Below, piece after piece: positions 34,171-45,785 of a stretch of DNA of 64,000 nt. Under the pieces are notes generated by a model that searched no databases, was not told where the DNA came from, and saw nothing but the letters and a program-made list of their open reading frames with translations. The position numbers and the translations under genes are program-made. Positions within the stretch are counted from its first letter, which is position 1. Every line of letters starts with the position of its first letter. The stretch is from Mytilus californianus. Lineage: Eukaryota; Mollusca; Bivalvia; Mytilida; Mytilidae. The stretch spans positions 75,454,339 to 75,518,338 of the forward strand of contig NW_026262734.1 of NCBI RefSeq assembly GCF_021869535.1, read 5' to 3'.

Positions 34171-34935
34171 AATCATATTTTCCCAGACTTAAATATCAAA
34201 CTAAATGTTTTAAAAGGTCATAAACCTGAGAAAAGCACGACCTTGTGCAATGCTGAAAGTACATTATATCGACAGGTGGATGTATGACCATAAATTTGTT
34301 TAGTTCCAAACCAATACAAATATTTAGTTATATTTTTATTTATTAAAACAGAATCAATGTAAGTCACGAAAAAGACAATACTCAAAAATTTTACTACAGT
34401 GGTAAATAGATAACCTAAAGAATAAGTTGATTGAAAGGACCAATAAGTAAACATGGATCGTATACAAATTAACAGGCTCCATAAACAACATTACCGTAAA
34501 TATTAGGGTTTAATATCACGTGTGTAATTAGGTTTGTACAGATACATAATTTTTAAAAAGTTTAACTCCTTATGGTATCTTATAGACTATATAATGTACG
34601 TGAAATATCCTAGCACTATCAATGATTTCCAAGTAAATATTGAACTCTAAACGTTTTTGTTTTTATATATTCAATAAAGGTTTTAAAGGTACAACAATGA
34701 ATGAAATGCTTGCTTGATTCATTAGTTAGTAAAGTTAGAAGAGTATACATCATATTCAGTTAAAAACGGTTTAAATAGTGCAAAAATATCTTTGCATCAC
34801 AGTTTTCGTTGTTATGAAAAAATATAACCAAAATCCGAACTCGTAGACCAAAGAAAACGGTGGATGACAACTTCTCATACATTATAGATTAATAGTAGTA
34901 TATTACATCTAATTACAAATATTTATATCTTATAA

Positions 34936-35480
34936 AGATAAGAAGATATGATATGATTGCCAATGAGACAACTCTCCACTAGAGACTTAAATCACGTCGA
35001 AGTTACCAACTTTAGTTCACCGTATGCAAGCTATAAATGGTGACATGAAAAATGTAAACCAATTCAATCGAGAAAACTAGCGACCTGATTTATGTGCAAA
35101 ACAAATATGATATTCAACATCAATGACAACTACTGAATTACAGGCTCCTGACTTGAGACTGGCACATACAGAATGTGACGGGGTTGAACATGGTTGGAAA
35201 GCCCAACCATCTAATCTGAAATAGTGATGATACAGCACAAAACACAAAACAAGAACAAACTATAAAAACAGTTGAAAAGGACTTAATTCATTAGACTGAT
35301 ACAAAGCATAAAAATCAAGTTACAAAGCCCTAAACACACAAAGTACAGATTAGAGAGTACACGCAGTTTCTTTAAGCTAGTTCGAAGTCAATAACAACTA
35401 ATAAAAAACCATGTATCTACGAATAAAATACCAATCAGTACACATCCAATTGATTTTGTGTAAAGAAGTCAGAAAAAGTT
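34936..35480 (+). repeat. Mussel interspersed repeat A, diverged copy
   Basis: It starts 'agaagatatgatatgattgc' and includes 'caatgagacaactctccact', 'caggctcctgacttgagact' and 'agagtacacgcagtttct'. It runs in the same order as 23749-24300 but with many changes. From 35481 to 36081 nothing else is recognised. Confidence 0.65.
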
Positions 35481-36081
35481 GGAAAAAACATGATCTTGTG
35501 TTATGCCAAAATATAGGTATAGTGCAGGGCGTAAATATTCATAGCTATATTCATAGTTGTATAGCAATAATATTCAATTTTGTTTTGATTTATTGATAAC
35601 AAAATCATTATTAACGCCGATAAAACAATATTAAAAGATTCAATGACAGTGTTAAATTGGTAACCTTTAGGAATAAGTTTATTTTATTTAGGATCGATAA
35701 GTTCATGAAGTTTACACGAATATATCTAAATTTACGGGATGGTTAAGTTGTTGTAAATGTTTATACACGTTTCACTACTTATTGCGCAGCTTAAATATTT
35801 AGTTTATAATTCTGTCTGAATTTTCGTTTAAAAATTGCTAAGCTAATGATTTCAAGCACATATCAGTTGCACTTTATCGTTTAAACATGTTTTAAATCCG
35901 ACATATTAATATTACAACATGTCTGCAATTTTGGTAACGTACGATGTCAACGTGTTCAACATTTGTGCAGATTGAAACGAAATAAAAGAGTTAATGCAAT
36001 TACAAATCTGAAAGGTTTGGAAGGGGAAAAACACTGTTTAAATCAATTAATGTGATGCTAGAACTGTCTTAATATTTGCAG

Positions 36082-36144
36082 ATGACACCAATATATCAAA
36101 GTGACAAGAATTTAAGAGGAAACAATTTATATAATTGCGTTAAG
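36082..36144 (+). CDS. Candidate 21-codon internal exon (unidentified)
   Basis: A tract ending tcttaatatttgcAG precedes 63 open bases, followed by an AAG|GTGTGA donor. The phase is 0 to 0. It reads MTPIYQSDKNLRGNNLYNCV and K. I do not recognise it, and no partner exon nearby confirms it. An alternative reading in another frame, VLIFADDTNISK, looks like the catalytic loop of a LINE reverse transcriptase, but without any flanking RT homology. Both readings are weak. Confidence 0.18.
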
Positions 36145-37303
36145 GTGTGATAGAAACGAATATTGTTAATAAAATACACTTTCGGTTGACGTCAAGGCAT
36201 GACAAATGCGTTTATGGTGTCAAATAATTCAGTTTTCACGTCCCTGAGTAAACAATATAACTGTCATGCGTCCATTCCCTGACAATAGATGAACATTGTT
36301 ACATTGGAAATATATATATTTAGATCTTTAAAGTTGTACAAACAATGACTGGAGCATCTCCACTTGTTTGCATACCCTCGCTATGAAAAATTAAGGCATT
36401 TTGCAAAAAAAACAAACTTTGCTGTCCATTTTAACTACAATAGATAAGCATATTTTGATCTATCATGTTTCGACAGAGACATGAGTGAGGGAAATTAAAA
36501 CAATAAATGGGAGAGAAAATTCATGCAAAGCATAACAGTTACTTTAAAGCAAATTTAGGTTTAGACAATGTTAGATAAGTAATATTTTTTTCAGTTTTAA
36601 AAGAAACATTACTTAATATTATATTTTATTTCTAAAAGTTATACAATATTCTTTGGTCAAAGTTCCGATTTCTTCCCCATAAAGAATTTCATATAGAAAT
36701 CAATCCATATATCAAAGACAACAACTTATAATACATACCAATATTGAATATAATATTTAGATATATTTTGTAAATTTAACTTTGTATCAGAAATTCTAGT
36801 GCTTTTTTCCCACTCGCTTCAGCTCATCAAATTTTCGATACACCAATTTCAATCTACGGTATACGTACCCATCGTTAATATCCAGTGTACGGGAATAATA
36901 CCTATATACGTCTATGGACAAAGCAATCAGCTACAATCTTCCATTTATGTACATTTTAATTAGAATATAACTCGGGTAGACGGTAAGATAACTAAAGCCT
37001 CCTTATAATGTAGCACATACTATTACATCGACTTGGTCACCAGAAGACAAAAGACGATATAAATTGATATTAGGTTCAGACTCCTTTTCAAAGGTAGGTA
37101 CACACTAGAAAACGATAATTTACTATATGTGGATATTATGATAGAATTTATAGTTTTTATAATTTTTATAAAATGACGAGTTTCGAGAAAAATCTTGAAG
37201 TGGATGGAAAGATAGTTTGAAACAAGCCAATTCCGAATATTGTCAATAAATTATACACCGCCTGCATTGTGTCTATATAAAGACATCTAGGCAAACTATA
37301 TAG
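36145..37303. other. AT-rich stretch without genes
   Basis: No recognisable exon, RNA gene or repeat family. Confidence 0.45.
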
Positions 37304-37700
37304 ATATAAGAAGATGTGGTATGAGTGCCAATGAGACAACTCTCCATCCAAGTCAAAATTTATAAAAGTAAACCATTATAGGTCACAGTACGGTCTTCAA
37401 CACGGAGCCTTGGCTCACACCGAACAGTAAGCTATAAAGGGCCCCAAAAAATTACTAGTGTAAAACCATTCAAACGGGAAAACCAACGGTCTAATCTATA
37501 TAAAAAACGAGAAACGAGAAACACTTATGAACCACATCAACAAACGACGACTACTGAACAACAGATTCCTGACTTAGGACAGGTGCAAACAAATGCAGCG
37601 GGTTTAAACGTTTTTATGGTACCAAACCTTCACTCTTTTTCTGAAACAATAGTGTAACATCACAACATAGAAAGACACACTATAAACTAGGCTATATCAA
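37304..37700 (+). repeat. Mussel interspersed repeat A, copy
   Basis: It starts 'aagaagatgtggtatgagtg' and includes 'caatgagacaactctccatc', 'ataggtcacagtacggtctt' and 'cctgacttaggacaggtgc'. A further diverged mussel module ('acgctagacgcgcatcggtg') follows at 37825-37930. Confidence 0.65.
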
Positions 37701-38100
37701 ATAAAGCTTTCGTCAGTTGAGTAATGCCTTTCCTTGTCGGATTTATCTATGGTTTAACACAGAACATGATGTATTGTGGCAAGTGGTTGTGTTGATATAC
37801 TTGTTCCATGCTTATAATTTGGAACGCTAGACGCGCATCGGTGGAGTTCGAATCGAAGTGGGAAGCCAAAACAAATTCAAAGTTGATGAGTCTCGAAACC
37901 CAAACATTTTGAAAATAGTAAATTTACAGAAAATGAATGCATCAATGTTCCAAGTGCTGACTTCAGGGCAAGTGCTACCCTTAATAACCATTTAATTCTA
38001 TACATCATACAATAAAGTATACAAATATGTGAAGTATTTTTCAATCAGTCATCAACCTTACGATAAAATAACAAAGAGCCATTTTGAGGGCAGAACATAG

Positions 38101-38190
38101 GTTTTAACAATACAGACTGGTGTCTATAAGGTTTTGACAATACAGACTGGTGTCTATAGGGTTTTAACAATACAGAGTGGTGTCTATACA
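38101..38190 (+). repeat. Three tandem copies of a 30-bp unit
   Basis: The unit 'gttttaacaatacagactgg' plus 'tgtctataag' is repeated three times with four changes. It adjoins the LINE remnant directly on its 5' side, so the expansion may have started in RT coding sequence. Confidence 0.8.
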
Positions 38191-38194
38191 AACT

Positions 38195-38758
38195 TACAAG
38201 CGGACCTCAACAAACTGGCAATCTGGGAAACAAAATGGATAATGGCCTTTCATACCGACAAATGCAATGTACTAACACTATAACCACTATAAAGGAAACC
38301 GCATACAGATCCCTAGTTAGAGCAACCTTGGAGTATGCATGCAAAGTCTGATACCCTTTCCAACAGAACAACAAACATCGGATGGAAATAGTACAAAAAA
38401 GAGCAGCAAGATACGCCACTAACAGATATCACAACACCTCATCTGTTAGTGATATGCTTACCTAACTCGAATGGAAAACCCTCGAAGATCGGAGAAAAGC
38501 ACCAAAACTAACAATGATGTACAAACTTGCCAACGGGATGGTTAATGTTAATACAGAAAACACCCTCACTCCACCAGACAGACTATCCCGTAACTTAAAC
38601 ATCAATGGTTTCCAAGTACCATCGTGTAGAACAGAACAGAAGTGAGGAAAGAATCGTTCTATTCAAGAACAATAAGGGAGTGGAATGCACTACCACCTAC
38701 AGCCAACAGTGCAGGTAGTCTTGAATGTTTCAAGACTCACCTACATGAGACGATCTAG
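38195..38758 (+). pseudogene. LINE (non-LTR) reverse transcriptase C-terminal remnant
   Basis: The first frame gives LQADLNKLAIWETKWIMAFH and TDKCNVLTL, then a deletion. The next frame gives TAYRSLVRATLEYACKVW, MEIVQKRAARYATNRYH, SVSDMLT and LEWKTLEDRRK, and later EWNALPPTANSAGSLECF and THLHETI with TAG at 38756-38758. The blocks SLVRxTLEYA, VQxRAARY and LxWxxLExRR mark the end of the RT region in CR1/jockey-type elements. The element is 5'-truncated, lacks its YADD block and has at least four stops or shifts. It contains no endonuclease. Confidence 0.8.
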
Positions 38759-38929
38759 ACCATCGTCCAGGATGTTTTAAACTTCACTGTACATTGTATA
38801 TAGAATGTATAGCACAAAACTTCACATTATTTTTCTAAAATATTTACATGCGCATCCAAAAGGGGCAAAATAATCAGTTTATTGATGGTGACCGCGTAAT
38901 TGTAGAAGTAGAAAGAAGTAGAAATACTT

Positions 38930-39035
38930 CAATGGCTTTCAAATTTTAGACCTGGTGGAGGTAAATTTAGTCACGCACTTTGGCGCACCAAATAATTTTC
39001 AAGTGTTGTTTCTAAATTCAACCACTTTTCAGATA
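38930..39035 (+). repeat. Mussel repeat fragment, 'ggctttcaaat...ggtaaat' family
   Basis: 'caatggctttcaaattttag', then 'ggtggaggtaaattta' and 'cactttggcgcacc', parallels 50640-50735 ('catggctttcaaatattcgg', 'ggtgaaggtaaatcc', 'gcttcggacgcatg'). From 39036 to 40386 the only structure is a short (ga)n/(gata)n run at 39847-39868. Confidence 0.45.
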
Positions 39036-40386
39036 GTTCAGCTTTCATTATTCGCAATAGTTGATTACATTCAATGAATAATTAGAAAATAGACTTGAGA
39101 CACATCTCAACTGGCAGTTTCTGCTTCACCATTGACTTGATTTACATCACATATTCCTAAATTTGACGTTGTTAAATTGAGAAACTAATAAGGAACTGGG
39201 ATCCAAACTCCATCAGGCGAGCTTAATGGTTTTGCTATGCGTTAAGGTCCCCTATCTCATATAGACGCTCAAGAATTTGTACATCATTGGCTACATAACA
39301 TTGTATTTGCGATGTTCCTAGTTAAAGATAAATTAAGAAAAGCACTTTGGGCGAAAAATATTTACCAAGTTAGTTATATTTATAAATTTTAAAAGTGAAT
39401 ATCCCGAACAACACTGACTTTACAATAATGGATATGTCAGAAAATAAAATAGACCGAAATAATCACTAACTAAGTTTATGTACAGTCTTTAACGACTCCT
39501 TTTGGATCAAAATGTAACGAATCCAAATTTACCTACTAGCGACTGAGTCTCTTAAAATTGAATTTGAATATGAAACAACTTTAACTTATATCTGCAGTGT
39601 GTTTTTTTATATAGCTAAAAAGTCTTTTGTTTAACATGTGTAATTAGATTTTAAATGAGAAGGTATAATATATTCACTTATCTTAAATATATAACTCAAA
39701 GGAATAAAACCCTCTATTTAGACGTTCGCTACAAATTAGTTTATCAATTATCAGTAATGTTATATCTAAACTGTCTGAAACACCATATTTAAATCGTTGA
39801 AACATGCAGGGACCACTCCCAACCTCCCCCTCCCTCACATAAAAAAACTGAGAGAGAGAGATAGATAGCAACAACTAAAAACCAAACAAACAAACAACAA
39901 CAAAAACATAACAGCTAAAACTTTCAGATTTTTCCCCCAATCATAATATGAAGCTACTTACAGTTCTTGGAGTATATGAATTCTTCCCCAGTTTTGTTTG
40001 GTTCAAACTTTCAGTTTTTTTTGTGTAGCTGAGTGTTTTTGGACTGTTGTTTGTCTCTTTGTTTTTCACTTGGCTTATGTATATTTTTCTTATTTTTCTT
40101 TGACTTACTTTTTGCCTTTTGATTGTCTACTTTGTATCTTCTTGAAAAGAGACTGTACACAATTTTGACTGTTTTGTCGAAAGAACAGTAATTACAGCCT
40201 TAGTTTACGTACTATATCATGATAAATGATGCTAGGTTTTCTTACATATATTTCGATGTGCCCCGTGCTATCTATCATTTGTTTTTTAGTTTTATAAGTA
40301 TTGTCTTTCATTTGTTGTTTCGAAATTATTGGTCTTTTGTTGGGCAATGTATGACAAATATATGTTGAAAAAAACCTAGCCCGTAA

Positions 40387-40686
40387 TTATAAATTATGTA
40401 ATTCATTGACCGCTCCCGACATGTGAAACTTCAAGGCATATTTTAGTGGCGATGGATGTCTTTCAAAATTACTGCAATTTTCTTGTATCCCTTGTGCTTT
40501 CGACTGCAGAACCGTCGTACACAAGCATCGCACAAGTTGGCACTCCGAGGCGGGTGGGGAGCAAGAAGGTGAACTGTGGTTTATTTTTATCAATAGAACG
40601 CGCAAGTCGACGCTAGGGACCGTCTTGACCTTGTTGTAGGGTATGAATGATTCGTTCATTGTTGAAGACCCTACATCAACTGTCAC
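40387..40686 (-). other. GC-richer 300-bp patch, open on the minus strand
   Basis: The patch is clearly less AT-rich than its surroundings and is open for 99 codons on the minus strand, with a mixed, non-repetitive composition and several Cys and Pro residues. I recognise no domain. On the plus strand there is also a good acceptor-like tract (tttcttgtatccc...gactgcAG near 40508) followed by 59 bases and AAG|GTGAAC. It may be an exon on either strand or a repeat I do not know. Confidence 0.22.
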
Positions 40687-40904
40687 GATGAAGAACAGGA
40701 ATAAAAGCCCTGCTCATTGATAATTTCTATGTTTTCAATGTATTGTGTGCGATTTTGTCCCATGTACATTTACTCCATATTTTTTCACTTTCTATGGAAT
40801 ATTCTTGATATCAATCGGAACGGAATGAGACCAGGTTGAATGTTACAATGTATGGTAATTATCTCTTGTTATGCATGCATCACAAATCACGCAGTAATAT
40901 TTTG

Positions 40905-40958
40905 ACTCATCCGAGTTTTCGACACAACCGAGTTCGACACAACGAGGTTCGACTGTAG
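40905..40958 (-). mobile_element. Solo terminus of a pogo/Tigger-like element
   Basis: On the minus strand it reads TA, then CAGTCGAACCTCGTTGTG, then TCGAACTCGGTTGTGTCG. A start of CAGT followed by a GAACCTC-type direct motif and a flanking TA are typical of pogo/Tigger inverted repeats. The other end is not seen in the window. Confidence 0.5.
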
Positions 40959-40994
40959 AGGAATGTCATCTTTATTAATTTGATTTTTAACGAT

Positions 40995-41260
40995 TTTCTT
41001 TTCGTGAATGTGACCTACCGAATTATACTTATCGCCGGGTTTGTACTTACATGAACAACACGACGGGTGCCACACGTGGAGCATGATCTGATTACCCTTC
41101 TTGAGCACATGCTATTATCTCCATTTTTTACAGGGTTCATGATGCTCAGTCTTAAGTTTTCTTCGTTGTGTTTTGTATACTGTTGTTTGACATTTGATCG
41201 TATTTCGGTTTTTTTTTGCTACGGGTTTGTCAGATTGTTTTCGACTTATGAGTTTGGTGA
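40995..41260 (+). repeat. Penelope-like element, 3' end fragment
   Basis: It matches the RT end and 3' UTR of the copy at 4186-5745: 'gaatgtgacctaccgaatta', 'acacgacgggtgccacacgt', 'ggagcatgatctgattaccc', then 'ttgttttcgacttatgagtt'. Less than 40 bases of coding sequence remain. Confidence 0.8.
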
Positions 41261-41513
41261 CGATTTAGTAAAAATCAAAGTTTGTTGATTTATAGTCAAA
41301 GTTGAGTATTTCAGGCAAATGTAGAATCTTATATTATGAAATTTCAAGAAAAAGCCAGCGAAAGATATTTTGTATTTCATTTTCAGCCACTCGAACCTAA
41401 ACAAGTCTAACTGTTGTTTAAAACATCTCAGTCTGTTTTTGTTGTTGTTTTTTTTTTGTATAATGTTTTTCAACCGACACTGATAACACAACTCATGTTT
41501 AACATATTCTTAG

Positions 41514-41603
41514 AAGTACTGGGCTATGTCTGAGGAAAATCAACCAATTCAAGAAGAAGAAAAACAAATCAAGTTGTATGACACCAGGAAGCAGAGAAAA
41601 TGA
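41514..41603 (+). CDS. Candidate terminal exon, 29 codons plus stop (unidentified)
   Basis: An acceptor-like ...aacatattcttAG precedes KYWAMSEENQPIQEEEKQIK and then LYDTRKQRK and TGA (41601-41603). The acidic then basic composition and a downstream AATAAA at 41777-41782 fit a last coding exon. The phase is 0. I find no matching upstream exon, and the family is unknown to me. An alternative is a chance open stretch in purine-rich DNA. Confidence 0.25.
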   Translation, partial: KYWAMSEENQPIQEEEKQIKLYDTRKQRK

Positions 41604-42965
41604 TAGACTAAATTCACTTCATAAACTAGAGTTATGACATATGACATCAAATTAATAATATCGGTATCACATTAAAATGTTAGAACTCTGAATGGGAAAG
41701 GTTGCATCACGTTATATATTCATCTGTCCTCATTTTTCATTGTGACATCTTTAGAAGTGCCCTTTAATGAAACGAAAATAAAGAGAGATATATAATTGGA
41801 GATCAATACAATGATAAAGATGTATTTTTCAGAGCAGAGAGGCATAGCGACACAGCACTATCAAACACTGACCTAACATAATATTATCTTTTATAGTTCC
41901 ATCGATATAATTATCTTTCATGTTCTTAAATTTGCACAAAGATGATGACATCGTTAGGATTTTTATCGATATATTGACCAGATAATAAATCATTGCGGAT
42001 TACCACGTTACTACACCAAGAAAAATTCCTCAAAGTCATAAAGTGAAAATTAAACTGTCTACATGAGATCTATAGAAGATTAAGTCAGTGACAAACACAT
42101 AATAACTGATGACAGCGTCCATTTTAAGAGGTTTTGGGCTATAAATTCCGGCATCATTGCGAAACCGAATCGCTTATCGGTTCAGTATTGATAACAACCT
42201 AAACCAATTATAGCTACTATGACCAAAGATCGATCATGGACTTCTTGATGTCAAATAAAACATCAAAATAACAAATTTTACAACTCACATTATAGTGGCA
42301 TAATGTCAACATTACAGTATTAGATGGAAATTGGTTATAGTATTGTATACGATGATTAGAAGTGACTTTAATGTAATGTAGATTATTATTCTGCCGTGGT
42401 TAAAGTAATAAGAAAAGAAAAGAGGAAAATTCGAAAGAAAGCTAAAACAGAAAGTCGATCGAAAAAAAAAAACATTGAGAGTAATCGTGAAATGAATAAC
42501 ATCAAAATCATTCTAAACCAAAGCCTGAATAAACAGGAAACTGGAATTTTCCAAACTGTTGTGATACAAAATGTAGTGATTATTCTTAAATTCCTTAATC
42601 GTTTTGAACGGAAAACCTGTCTAACATATCCTAACAATTTGCAAAGGAGTTCGGAGCTAAATACCTATGATACGTAGAATAACCTTTATTGCGGTACGCT
42701 GAGACCAAAAGTTTTTAATGCTATTTATATAAACTTTGAAGAAAACAAAGTCAAGAGGGTCTAAATAGTACTGTCAAAACTACCTTTCAATTTGACTTAA
42801 GGAGATTTTGCCCCTGGAATGTGCAACATCAGCTTCAGCACGGTTACCTAATTCGATTTCCATGCATTTGATTCTGAAATTATCTTCATCAGGTATGCCT
42901 GAGACTAAACGTTTTGAAATTACAGAAAAACTACGGAAAGCACTTACAACACCCTAAAAACTACA
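41604..42965. other. Stretch without supported genes
   Basis: The plus-strand frame at 42396-42677 is Lys/Arg/Asn-rich low complexity, with no splice or family support. No repeat family is recognised. Confidence 0.4.
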
Positions 42966-43990
42966 TAGACAGAACACTACCGACCGTGCAAGAACCTCAT
43001 GGGTAATCAAGATCATCAACACCCCCCCCCCCCCCCCCGTCTAACAGAACACTACCGACCGTGCAAGAACCTCATGGGTAATCAAGATCATCAACACCCC
43101 CCCCCCCCCCCCCCCCCCCGTCTAACAGAACACTACCGACCGTGCAACAACCTCATGGGTAATCAAGATCATCAACACCCCCCCCCCGTCTAACAGAACA
43201 CTACCGACCGTGCAAGAACCTCATGGGTAATCAAGATCATCAACACCCCCCGTCTAACAGAACACTACCGACCGTGCAGGAACCTCATGGGTAATCAAGA
43301 TCATCAACACCCCCCGTCTAACAGAACACTACCGACCGTGCAAGAACCTCATGGGTAATCAAGATCATCAACACCCCCCGTCTAACAGAACACTACCGAC
43401 CGTGCAAGAACCTCATGGGTAATCAAGATCATCAACACCCCCCCTTGTCTAACAGAACACTACCGACCGTGCAGGAACCTCATGGGTAATCAAGATCATC
43501 AACACCCCCCGTCTAACAGAACACTACCGACCGTGCAAGAACCTCATGGGTAATCAAGATCATCAACACCCCCCCCTTGTCTAACAGAACACTACCGACC
43601 GTGCAGGAACCTCATGGGTAATCAAGATCATCAACACCCCCCGTCTAACAGAACACTACCGACCGTGCAAGAACCTCATGGGTAATCAAGATCATTAACA
43701 CCCCCCGTCTAACAGAACACTACCGACCGTGCAAGAACCTCATGGGTAATCAAGATCATCAACACCCCCCCCGTCTAACAGAACACTACCGACCGTGCAA
43801 GAACCTCATGGGTAATCAAGATCATCAACACCCCCCGTCTAACAGAACACTACCGACCGTGCACGAACCTCATGGGTAATCAAGATCATCAACACCCCCC
43901 CGTCTAACAGAACACTACCGACCGTGCAGGAACCTCATGGGCAATCAAGATCATTAACACCCCACCCCCGTCTAACAGAACACACAAACC
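42966..43990 (+). repeat. Minisatellite, 15 units of ~62-80 bp with poly-C tracts
   Basis: The unit is 'acagaacactaccgaccgtg', 'caagaacctcatgggtaatc', 'aagatcatcaaca' plus a C-run and 'gtcta'. The anchor 'gaccgtgca' occurs 15 times. The C-run is about 17, 23 and 10 bases in the first three units and mostly 6 to 8 in the others, sometimes with 'cttgtc' in place of 'cgtc'. The rest of the unit is nearly invariant, so the array was homogenised recently. Confidence 0.93.
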
Positions 43991-44104
43991 GTCTATGGTA
44001 AATGTTGCCTGATTGAAACCCAACATAACATTAATATGTTCATATCCGTTAACATGGTTAAGGTTGTTCAAATTGTTGTCTTATATTGATTATTATTAAC
44101 CCCT

Positions 44105-44195
44105 TTCTAAAAGAGACACCCGTCGTGTTGCTTATGTAAATTCAAACCAGGTGTTAAGTCTAACTCGGTAGGTCACATTCGGGAAAATAGGACGG
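44105..44195 (-). repeat. Penelope-like element, 3' end fragment
   Basis: The minus strand reads 'cgaatgtgacctaccgagtt', then 'gcaacacgacgggtg', the RT end and start of the 3' UTR seen at 5460-5540. It lies just upstream of the candidate promoter at 44276. Confidence 0.7.
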
Positions 44196-44275
44196 GATTG
44201 TGATTACGACAATTGTAACATGCATTTGTATTCTAAATGTATTCATAAATTATGTATGTCCCGAGTTGAATATGT

Positions 44276-44284
44276 TTTATATAC
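44276..44284 (+). promoter_or_regulatory. Possible TATA box
   Basis: TTTTATATA lies about 85 bases before the ATG at 44367. Initiation about 30 bases downstream would leave a 5' UTR of roughly 55-60 bases. The window is AT-rich, so this is only suggestive. Confidence 0.25.
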
Positions 44285-44366
44285 TTCAATAGCTTAGTTT
44301 TATCATAACACTTGTACACGTATATTCTTTTAAAATAAAACCCTTTTCCTTATTAAAATCTTCGAA

Positions 44367-44520
44367 ATGTACGGCTATTGCATTATTGTCTTCCTGTACT
44401 CCCATTTGCTGATAGCTTTTCCGTATGCAGTGGCCTTGACAATGAGACCTCCGGTTAGTACTTCGGCCACCGCAAGTGCGAGGAAAACCGTGATGAACAA
44501 ACGGCAACAAAGCACGAAAG
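44367..44520 (+). CDS. Candidate first exon of a small secreted protein
   Basis: ATG opens 51 codons and one base, ending at a strong AAAG|GTAATT donor (phase 1). The start MYGYCIIVFLYSHLLIAFPY and AVA looks like a signal peptide: hydrophobic core at residues 5-18, and small residues before a likely cut after AVA at residue 23. The mature part is Ser/Thr/Lys/Arg-rich with a dibasic KR (KTVMNKRQQSTK). GC content and codon use differ from the AT-rich flanks. A downstream acceptor at 45057-45058 fits the phase and would add 14 residues. I do not recognise the family; a peptide precursor or small secreted effector is possible. Confidence 0.45.
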
Positions 44521-45058
44521 GTAATTAGCAGGCAATGTTTTCACGGAGTAAAATATCATTTTGTCGATTAGATGTTATGGACTCGTAATAAAGGTAAAAA
44601 TCGTGCATAGATGACGTAGTTTAGTATATATACATTCATTTCTTTAATAATTTCCGTAACATAATAATTTCAAAAAAACTCGTTTCATGTGACTTTAATT
44701 AATGTATAATATTATTTGATATAATCATACGAAAAAAATGTTTAACAATTTCTAAAAACACACATAGACGAGTAGAATGAGGTAGAAACTGGAACTTTAT
44801 GACATAATTGTCGATGCACTTCATAATATATTTATTAGTACATCACATGGATGAACCGAAAACATGCCACAATTATATTTCTCCCAAACACAATGTTTTT
44901 ATCTATAGCAATAAGACAATTATTATTTTAATGAATTTTTGTTACAACTAAATTTGACGTTAAATTTCATATCTTAAACATGTAACAAAAATGCAATAAA
45001 TATTTATTATCATTTCTATCATCAAAAAGCATATTCTATCAGATAATTATTGTTGCAG

Positions 45059-45102
45059 AATTATTTGGTAGGCAATTGTCTTGCATTATCACTTTTCATT
45101 GA
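45059..45102 (+). CDS. Possible last exon of the secreted-protein candidate
   Basis: The acceptor ...attattgttgcAG is followed by 44 bases that continue the phase-1 donor of 44520 as ELFGRQLSCIITFH and TGA (45100-45102). AATAAA follows at 45195-45200. Joined, the protein would have 65 residues. Phase, a pyrimidine tract and a poly-A signal agree, but the exon is short enough to arise by chance. Confidence 0.25.
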
Positions 45103-45589
45103 TCAAAAGCAAAAATACATGATTAAACTACCGGTAATAATCAATACATAAAACTAGTGAAGGTTTGAAACTTAAGATAGGATCCGGTAATGAAAATAAA
45201 ACGATCGTTGTGATTCGAATATTCTACCCTTACATCGCTCAAGTAACTGGTAATACTGTTTTTATGTCTTGGTAACGCAAAACGTCATTTTTTCTAACAT
45301 CGTAAAAGCTGCTGGATATCAACAAAAACAAATTTTGACCCATTCAATTGTATATTCTTTTCTTGAAATATGTTACTTTCGTGTCATCAAGTTGACTGTC
45401 TATAGATAGTCAACAGTAAACAAATATGTAAGGATATTGTTGAACGTAACACGTGACATACTAGTACATACTTCGATCATTGTATTTTCATTCAATGCTG
45501 ATAAAAATATACACGATAAGGATATCTTAATATATAACATTCGTTTTAACCTTGCGTGAGATGAGACTAAAACATATTTGATCGGTCAA

Positions 45590-45785
45590 CCAGTTCGAGA
45601 TGATTACCGTAAAATTTGTGAAAGGTCGAATTCAGTCGTACAACCAAATAACTCTGATGGGGCATTTTTGCGATATCAACAATTCCCTGTTAAAACAGTT
45701 CGTTTAATGTGAACATGCACATGCAAAACGTTACAATCGAGATATGTAAACACCATACAATTGGACAGAGTAAGTTTTACTACTA
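45590..45785 (-). repeat. Decayed Penelope-like RT fragment
   Basis: 'gagatatgtaaacaccatac' is shared with the inverted RT fragment at 6120-6140. On the minus strand it encodes the GVYIS block, and the 'ccgtaaaattt' part corresponds to the LRKFYG block. Between them the sequence is badly eroded. Confidence 0.55.

Noticed and set aside
42396..42677. Lys/Arg/Asn-rich 93-codon frame
   Set aside because: Low-complexity purine-rich DNA with no splice sites, domain or flanking exons.
42999..43193. His/Pro-rich frame with poly-Pro blocks
   Set aside because: By-product of the poly-C minisatellite. It opens only where C-run lengths happen to keep the frame.
42966..43990. CRISPR-like regular array
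   Set aside because: Units are contiguous near-identical repeats with no unique spacers, in a eukaryotic genome. It is a minisatellite.
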